A stretch of 10,416 nt of DNA from Flavipsychrobacter sp. Its GTDB lineage: Bacteria > Bacteroidota > Bacteroidia > Chitinophagales > Chitinophagaceae. The first letter of the stretch is position 1; each line of letters opens with the position of its first letter. Position numbers and translations under genes: made by a program. This document shows positions 6,487 to 10,416 of the stretch, piece after piece. The notes under the pieces were generated by a model. The model saw only the letters and a list, made by a program, of their open reading frames with translations. It did not search any database and was not told where the DNA came from. Location of the stretch: assembly GCA_021156265.1 (NCBI GenBank), contig JAJNBR010000089.1, positions 1 to 10,416 of the forward strand. Reading direction: 5' to 3'.

Positions 6487-7008
6487 CTATGGTAAGGCGT
6501 TGATAGCTTGCAGCGCTGCTTTGAGCCTTTCTTCAGGAGTAGATGAAATAAGGGCATAAGGAACACCGCTATTTATGACAATGTCCCGGTAGATCTTATG
6601 GAAATATTGCCGCATTTCGGCAGATGGATGTTCTCTCAACGGGTCATCCTGCCAGTCAAAGTCGATGTCAGTAAGCAGGTAAAGATCATATTTACGACTT
6701 GCTATCTGGTCCAGTATCCACTGGTGGCAGCGGCCGTATTTATGTTCGCTCCATACCTTGATCACGTACAGGTCGGTATCGCAAATGAGTGTTTTGCTTG
6801 CTTTTTTGAACAGGTTGTCTTCGAGTGCCAGCTGCCCTTTAGCTATTTGCAACAGGTCAGCTTCGTCATAAGTACCATGGCGTTTTTCCAGGTACCCGCG
6901 CGCATACTCAGGGACCCAAACCGTTTGTAATGATTCAGCCAATGCTTCGCTCAGTGTACTCTTACCAGTAGATTCCGGTCCTATGACAACGATCTTTTTT
7001 ACCTGCAT
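6487..7008 (-). CDS. NadR-like nicotinamide riboside kinase (stand-alone kinase domain)
   Basis: This 173-aa P-loop kinase corresponds to the C-terminal kinase domain of NadR and should phosphorylate nicotinamide riboside to nicotinamide mononucleotide with ATP. The Walker A motif GPESTGKST is at residues 10-18. EYARGYLE (34-41) matches the substrate-side helix of NadR, ICDTDLYVIKVW (75-86) holds the Asp residues of the Walker B-like strand, and TDIDFDWQDDPLRE (113-126) matches the family's lid region. There is no helix-turn-helix and no nucleotidyltransferase domain, so it is not the three-domain NadR regulator. Its ATG overlaps the TGA of pnuC by one base (TGATG), which suggests translational coupling. 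Transporter plus kinase form an uptake-and-trap pair for the NAD precursor. Assignment to this substrate rests on that pairing and on the NadR-like motifs. Confidence 0.9.
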   Translation of the reverse strand: MQVKKIVVIGPESTGKSTLSEALAESLQTVWVPEYARGYLEKRHGTYDEADLLQIAKGQLALEDNLFKKASKTLICDTDLYVIKVWSEHKYGRCHQWILDQIASRKYDLYLLTDIDFDWQDDPLREHPSAEMRQYFHKIYRDIVINSGVPYALISSTPEERLKAALQAINALP

Positions 7009-7640
7009 CAGGCGTTTCGTTTATGGAGCGACAATTCGTACAGGCGCGACCACCTGATATATCCCAGCACTGCTACAATAAACAGAAACACTGTGAGTAC
7101 CGACGTAAGTGCGAGTCCTTTGTAGACTAACAGCGGTATGGCTACAAGGTTGGAAATATTCAGCAATACCCAGTTCTCTACCTTGTGTTTGGCCAGCAGC
7201 CACATACCCGCACATGCAGTGGCAGATACAAAGGCATCAATAGCCGGCACATTTGAGTCGGTGAATTTTGACAGCAACAGATAGAAAGCGGTCCAGCCAA
7301 TAGCTACGATGCCAATGGTTATAGCCCAGTCTTTTTTGCTGTTGTGCGTTATAGCCACTGCATTTTCGTTTTCTTTATTCTTCTGCCAGCGCCACCAGCC
7401 GTATATACTCATGATAAAATAGTAGAAGTTAAGTAGTGCTTCCGCATACAAGCCGGTAGAAGGTTTACCCATCAGGTAGATAAATATTGCGGTGCTAACG
7501 ATACCGGTGGGATATAGCAATACATTGTTGCGCATGGCCAGCAATACACTGGCAACACTAAATATTACGGCTATCCATTCTATGACAGAGGTTTGTGCAA
7601 TGCCAGTCTTAAACAAATACAACCACGCGTTAAAGTCCAT
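7008..7640 (-). CDS. pnuC: PnuC-family nicotinamide riboside transporter
   Basis: PnuC is an inner-membrane facilitator that carries nicotinamide riboside; the substrate is retained by phosphorylation inside the cell. The 210-aa product has about seven hydrophobic helices and the family signatures NFYYFIMSIYGWWRW (71-85), a Trp-rich stretch, and ENWVLLNISNLVAIPLLVYKG (about 155-175). A tail of basic residues (RWSRLYELSLHKRNA) ends it on the expected cytoplasmic side. Related transporters for thiamine or riboflavin (PnuT, PnuX) have the same fold, but the overlapping NadR-like kinase points to nicotinamide riboside. First gene of the pnuC, kinase, yciO-like, ligA unit. I see no exact TAnnTTTG box or recognisable riboswitch in the roughly 135 bp upstream. 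Confidence 0.92.
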   Translation of the reverse strand: MDFNAWLYLFKTGIAQTSVIEWIAVIFSVASVLLAMRNNVLLYPTGIVSTAIFIYLMGKPSTGLYAEALLNFYYFIMSIYGWWRWQKNKENENAVAITHNSKKDWAITIGIVAIGWTAFYLLLSKFTDSNVPAIDAFVSATACAGMWLLAKHKVENWVLLNISNLVAIPLLVYKGLALTSVLTVFLFIVAVLGYIRWSRLYELSLHKRNA

Positions 7641-7728
7641 AGTTTGTAAAAATACAGTAGAGCAGGCTAATTGGTTATGTGCAGATTATTGCTAATAACA
7701 GACTGAAAAAATTATTAGCGTAATACCT

Positions 7729-7759
7729 TTTGGAAATTCACCTATTAATTCTATTTTTG
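7729..7759 (+). promoter_or_regulatory. Promoter of tRNA-Phe
   Basis: TTTG at 7729-7732 and TATTTTTG at 7752-7759 match the Bacteroidota -33 and -7 elements (TTTG and TAnnTTTG) exactly, with a 19-nt spacer. Transcription is expected to start near 7765, about 13 nt before the mature tRNA. Confidence 0.75.
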
Positions 7760-7777
7760 CATCCCCTAACAGGGAAT

Positions 7778-7850
7778 GGTGCGGTAGCTCAGTTGGTAGA
7801 GCAAAGGACTGAAAATCCTTGTGTCGCCGGTTCGATTCCGGCCCACACCA
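7778..7850 (+). tRNA. tRNA-Phe (GAA)
   Basis: The 73-nt cloverleaf folds with acceptor 7778-7784/7843-7849, D-stem GCTC/GAGC (7787-7790, 7799-7802), anticodon stem AAGGA/TCCTT (7804-7808, 7816-7820) with loop CTGAAAA and anticodon GAA at 7811-7813, a 5-nt variable loop, and T-stem GCCGG/CCGGC around TTCGATT. Discriminator base is A7850. The 3' CCA is not encoded (CAC follows), so it must be added by the nucleotidyltransferase. One acceptor pair is a mismatch (C7782 opposite A7845, position 5-68). Confidence 0.96.
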
Positions 7851-7858
7851 CACAAATC

Positions 7859-7889
7859 AAAGCCTTGCAAAGAATTGCAAGGCTTTTTT
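7859..7889 (+). terminator. Intrinsic terminator of tRNA-Phe
   Basis: A perfect 12-bp stem (7859-7870 with 7875-7886) closes the 4-nt loop AGAA and runs into TTT, the last bases of a run of six T. It starts 8 nt after the tRNA. On the minus strand the following sequence is only weakly T-rich, so it may stop the converging transcript less efficiently. Confidence 0.9.
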
Positions 7890-7931
7890 GTTATGGAGAG
7901 TACTAGAGAGTAGTCGTTAAGAATGTACCGG

Positions 7932-8162
7932 TCATTTTAGCTTATCTGCCGGAATCGTCTTTGTTTTTTGTGCGTCTTTAAATCTCTTTATTGCGTAGGC
8001 TATTCCGGCTGCCGCTAATATTCCTGCTCCCCCATCGATAGGCACAGCTTCGTCTTCAACATCGTCTTCAAAGCCGGGACCCTGCGCATGCGACGCCTGG
8101 GATATTGTCATGATGAAGAACAAAATGGCACAGTGGACAGAATATAGTATGAGCCTTTTCAA
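7932..8162 (-). CDS. Small exported protein with PIDGG motif and C-terminal helix (PID-CTERM-like)
   Basis: This is a 76-aa product. A signal peptide spans 1-26 (MKRLILYSVHCAILFFIM, cleavage near SHA-Q). The short acidic mature part GFEDDVEDEAV (30-40) is followed by PIDGGAG (41-47), a hydrophobic run ILAAAGIAYAI (48-58) and a basic tail KRFKDAQKTKTIPADKLK. Motif, then helix, then basic tail at the C-terminus is the layout of a protein-sorting tail, and I recognise the PIDGG version as frequent in Bacteroidota (known to me as PID-CTERM); the processing enzyme is not known to me. The start is a TTG at 8162-8160: the only in-frame codons before it back to a stop at 8175-8177 are AAC AAT AGC ATT, and the next ATG (residue 18) would destroy the signal peptide. 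It begins 4 nt after the stop of the type IX-secreted gene, so the two are likely co-translated. Confidence 0.75.
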   Translation of the reverse strand: MKRLILYSVHCAILFFIMTISQASHAQGPGFEDDVEDEAVPIDGGAGILAAAGIAYAIKRFKDAQKTKTIPADKLK

Positions 8163-8166
8163 AATG

Positions 8167-10416
8167 CTATTGTTTTAAGATCTTCTGTTTAAATGTTCCG
8201 CTGGTTCCGGTTACCTCGATTATATATATACCTGCAGGCAGATCGTTTACTGAAATAGTGGTCGTTCCTGTGTTCTTCTCAGCCGTATATGTGTTCAGTA
8301 CTGTAATGCCTGTTATGTTGACAAGACGGATCTTCATTTTTTCCCTGATCGGCGAATTAAAGGATACAAAAAACTCATCTGTTGCCGGATTAGGATGTAC
8401 CATCACTAGTAGCTTGTCAGGCAGGTATACCTGTTCGCCAACAATGTTTGGATCGCCTATAAGATTTAACGCAAACCGCTTGCCTTGTGATAACGTATCG
8501 GCGGTAACTGTGAAAGCATATTCATAACCGGCATATACCTCTTCAATTTTGTTCAGGTACTTATCGTGCAGGTAAAGCTTTGTACCGGCGGGCATATCAA
8601 AATCGGGCACAATGATCTTATACGTCTTTAAAACAAATGCGCGCAACCCAAGTTGAATAACCTCACCGTTCACATATGGTCTTGTATCGATAGAAAGCGG
8701 CCTGCCATCGGCTGACAGCGTATTGAAATCAAGGTCCGGGTTATTTAGCTTGACGGCGTCTTCATAGTCCTTAGTGCTACTTGCGGCTGGATCGAAACGC
8801 AGTAATATCCTGTCCCAGAACAGCGTGTCGTCCACAATTCGCAGCTGCACCGTGTTGGTTGCTGCTGTTGTTTTAAACAAGCTGGTCGGTACACCAGTAG
8901 ATTTATCAGCTTCTTCGAACGTAATGCTTCCGCTGGCTGCCGTAAGCGTGGTAACGAACGACCCACACGAAGGGAAAATATAAGAACTGCTGAATGGACT
9001 GCTGGTATATCCGCCTTTTACACCCTGGTTGGCATCCCACACGATAAAGGCGCTACCGATGTTGGAGCGTGTTGTCAGGTTCAGGTCGATCTGTGATGGA
9101 AAAGGATTCCCTACCAGGACGAAATCTGTGGTATCGCCTTTAATAAAATTGACAGGCTGCGTTCCCTGGTTAACGGCACCGCTCATATCCAACGTAACGG
9201 CATTGGGTGTATAAGGCGCACTGGTCAGCCCCTGGCCTTTTGTGCCGCGAATGAGTATGCGGGCTGCCTGGTATTGTTGCCATTGCGCGGTATTTGCCGA
9301 AGTGTAGGCGAGCCAGCCGGGGTTATTACCTACGGTAGTAGTATCCCCCAGTGATTGGTCGTAGTAGAACGCAGAAGGGTTATTGGTGCCTGTTGGGGTG
9401 AAGCCATTCGTAGCGCCTCCGCTGCCGGTTATGTCTATATCATCGCTCACCAGCTGGGATAAGGCTATGGTATCATCGAACGGATGACCAAAGAACCTGA
9501 AAGCTCTGCGGCCGCCGGGTACATAGCGTTCGACAGTTACGTTGCCGCTGATGTAACCGCCGCCGCCACTGCCTGTGGCTATTTGCGCAGTACCGAAGGC
9601 ACTGCTTTTCAACACCAGGCCATTGTTGGTGTTCAGCACGCCGGTTGTTGGGAAGTATGCTCCTGTAATGCTCTGTGTATCGAGGTCTGTTATTTCTGCC
9701 CCATTAATGTTTTGTAATTCCAGGTTGGAAATGCTACCGGTGCCGGAGATGAATTGTTCTATTTTTCCGCCCAGCATAATTCTTCCTGAACTGGTAATGG
9801 TGGCGTTATTCTCCAGCGCATTTTCTACTTCAAGCACCACCGTAGGATTGAGTGTAAGAGTATTGCCACTGCTTACGTGCAAGGCATTGATGAATGTGCT
9901 GTTGGCTACGGTTGGCTGGTTGGTTACCCCAGTATCAGGTATATACACATCGTTGGTAGAGTCGGGCACCAGCACGCCGTCCCAGTTTAACGGATCTTCC
10001 CATGCAGTACTGCTATCTCCAGTCCAGATCATACCGCCTTCGTAACGTGCTGCGAAGCTTGATTGCTGGTTGCCATTAGAGGCACTTTCGAGCAGGAAGA
10101 CGGTTGAGTCGGGAGCGAAATCTACATTAGCGCCTTGAAAAACGCCCACCATTGCAAAATCGCCGAGTGCGTTTGTAGCTATATCCGCCGAGAAACCGGA
10201 TCCTGTTGTCTGGGGAATAACGAACGCAAGAAAAAATGCTGTTCCTATAGGTGTGTGAGTGCCATCGAATTTAGCTACGGCCGGCGCAGTAAACGTGCCG
10301 GTCGTAGGCTTGTCAGCTACTCCGGGACCCGGGTTCAGGTCTACTAATCTAGTAGTGATTCCCCCGATAGTACCGCCCAGGTACACCATCTCTTTAGCAT
10401 CGGTTTCAATGCCGTT
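8167..10416 (-). CDS. Type IX-secreted surface protein with C-terminal sorting domain (5' end off window)
   Basis: The reading frame is open to the window edge, so the 749 residues seen are the C-terminal part and the ATG at 10389 is internal. Residues about 40-127 resemble an SBBP-type beta-propeller repeat (GDFAMVGVFQGANVDFAP; SFAARYEGG). IWTGDSSTAWEDPLNWDG (130-147) begins a long Thr/Ser/Asn-rich stretch of parallel-beta character, common in Bacteroidota adhesin-like proteins. GNPFPSQID and a jelly-roll-like region follow (VLKTYKIIVPDFDMPAGTKLYL; KRFALNLIG). From about 668 to the end is a type A type IX secretion sorting domain: HPNPATDEFFVSF (674-686), VNITGITVLN, LPAGIYIIEV and FKQKILKQ at the terminus. 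The sorting domain is recognised by the outer-membrane type IX machinery and normally cleaved at the surface. No enzyme motif is seen. It is followed closely by the PIDGG mini-protein gene. Confidence 0.9.
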   Translation of the reverse strand, partial: NGIETDAKEMVYLGGTIGGITTRLVDLNPGPGVADKPTTGTFTAPAVAKFDGTHTPIGTAFFLAFVIPQTTGSGFSADIATNALGDFAMVGVFQGANVDFAPDSTVFLLESASNGNQQSSFAARYEGGMIWTGDSSTAWEDPLNWDGVLVPDSTNDVYIPDTGVTNQPTVANSTFINALHVSSGNTLTLNPTVVLEVENALENNATITSSGRIMLGGKIEQFISGTGSISNLELQNINGAEITDLDTQSITGAYFPTTGVLNTNNGLVLKSSAFGTAQIATGSGGGGYISGNVTVERYVPGGRRAFRFFGHPFDDTIALSQLVSDDIDITGSGGATNGFTPTGTNNPSAFYYDQSLGDTTTVGNNPGWLAYTSANTAQWQQYQAARILIRGTKGQGLTSAPYTPNAVTLDMSGAVNQGTQPVNFIKGDTTDFVLVGNPFPSQIDLNLTTRSNIGSAFIVWDANQGVKGGYTSSPFSSSYIFPSCGSFVTTLTAASGSITFEEADKSTGVPTSLFKTTAATNTVQLRIVDDTLFWDRILLRFDPAASSTKDYEDAVKLNNPDLDFNTLSADGRPLSIDTRPYVNGEVIQLGLRAFVLKTYKIIVPDFDMPAGTKLYLHDKYLNKIEEVYAGYEYAFTVTADTLSQGKRFALNLIGDPNIVGEQVYLPDKLLVMVHPNPATDEFFVSFNSPIREKMKIRLVNITGITVLNTYTAEKNTGTTTISVNDLPAGIYIIEVTGTSGTFKQKILKQ

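Noticed and set aside
7647..7654. TATTTTTA on the minus strand as promoter of pnuC
   Set aside because: It differs from TAnnTTTG in the last base, has no -33 element, and would start transcription at or past the ATG at 7640.
7641..7728. Possible riboswitch in the pnuC leader
   Set aside because: I find no conserved aptamer core or terminator-like hairpin; the stretch is short and A/T-rich.
7890..7931. Imperfect direct repeat GAGAGTACTAGAGAGTAG after the tRNA terminator, considered as an attachment site
   Set aside because: The repeat is short and imperfect, no copy of the tRNA 3' end is seen, and no integrase or mobile genes are nearby.
9575..10045. A 156-codon plus-strand reading frame
   Set aside because: It is antisense to the type IX-secreted protein and has low-complexity composition explained by that gene's Thr/Ser/Asn codons.

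Overview
The window looks like a chromosomal stretch from a Bacteroidota member, most likely Chitinophagales/Chitinophagaceae. The signs are a type IX secretion C-terminal sorting domain, promoter boxes of the Bacteroidota form TAnnTTTG with an upstream TTTG, absence of Shine-Dalgarno sequences, a methionine synthase whose folate module starts as its own protein, and small secreted proteins beginning with AFP after signal cleavage. Taxonomy is inferred from gene content only.

Layout. (1) 1-755, minus: the N-terminal part of the pterin-binding half of cobalamin-dependent methionine synthase (metH), broken by an apparent deletion of about 49 nt that removes a conserved segment and shifts the frame; its 3' end lies off the window. 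(2) 800-1678, minus: a secreted protein of unknown function built from two beta-rich segments. (3) 1723-3748, plus: a tandem array of four paralogous small exported/membrane proteins (157-164 aa), each preceded by the same short A/T-rich leader; this is the least explained part of the window. (4) 3734-7640, minus: a compact transcription unit pnuC, nicotinamide riboside kinase, yciO-like, ligA, which joins uptake and trapping of an NAD precursor with the NAD+-dependent DNA ligase. Its last gene overlaps the last array gene tail to tail by 15 bp. (5) 7729-7889, plus: a complete tRNA-Phe(GAA) unit with promoter and intrinsic terminator, with one C-A mismatch in the acceptor stem. (6) 7932-10416, minus: a large type IX-secreted surface protein (5' end off the window), followed after 4 nt by a tiny exported protein with a PIDGG motif, a C-terminal hydrophobic helix and a basic tail.

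Most genes are ordinary housekeeping or surface genes. The items most worth a second look are the four-gene paralog array with its repeated leader and odd membrane topology, the broken metH, the NAD-salvage/NAD-ligase operon, and the PIDGG mini-protein coupled to a type IX-secreted adhesin-like gene.
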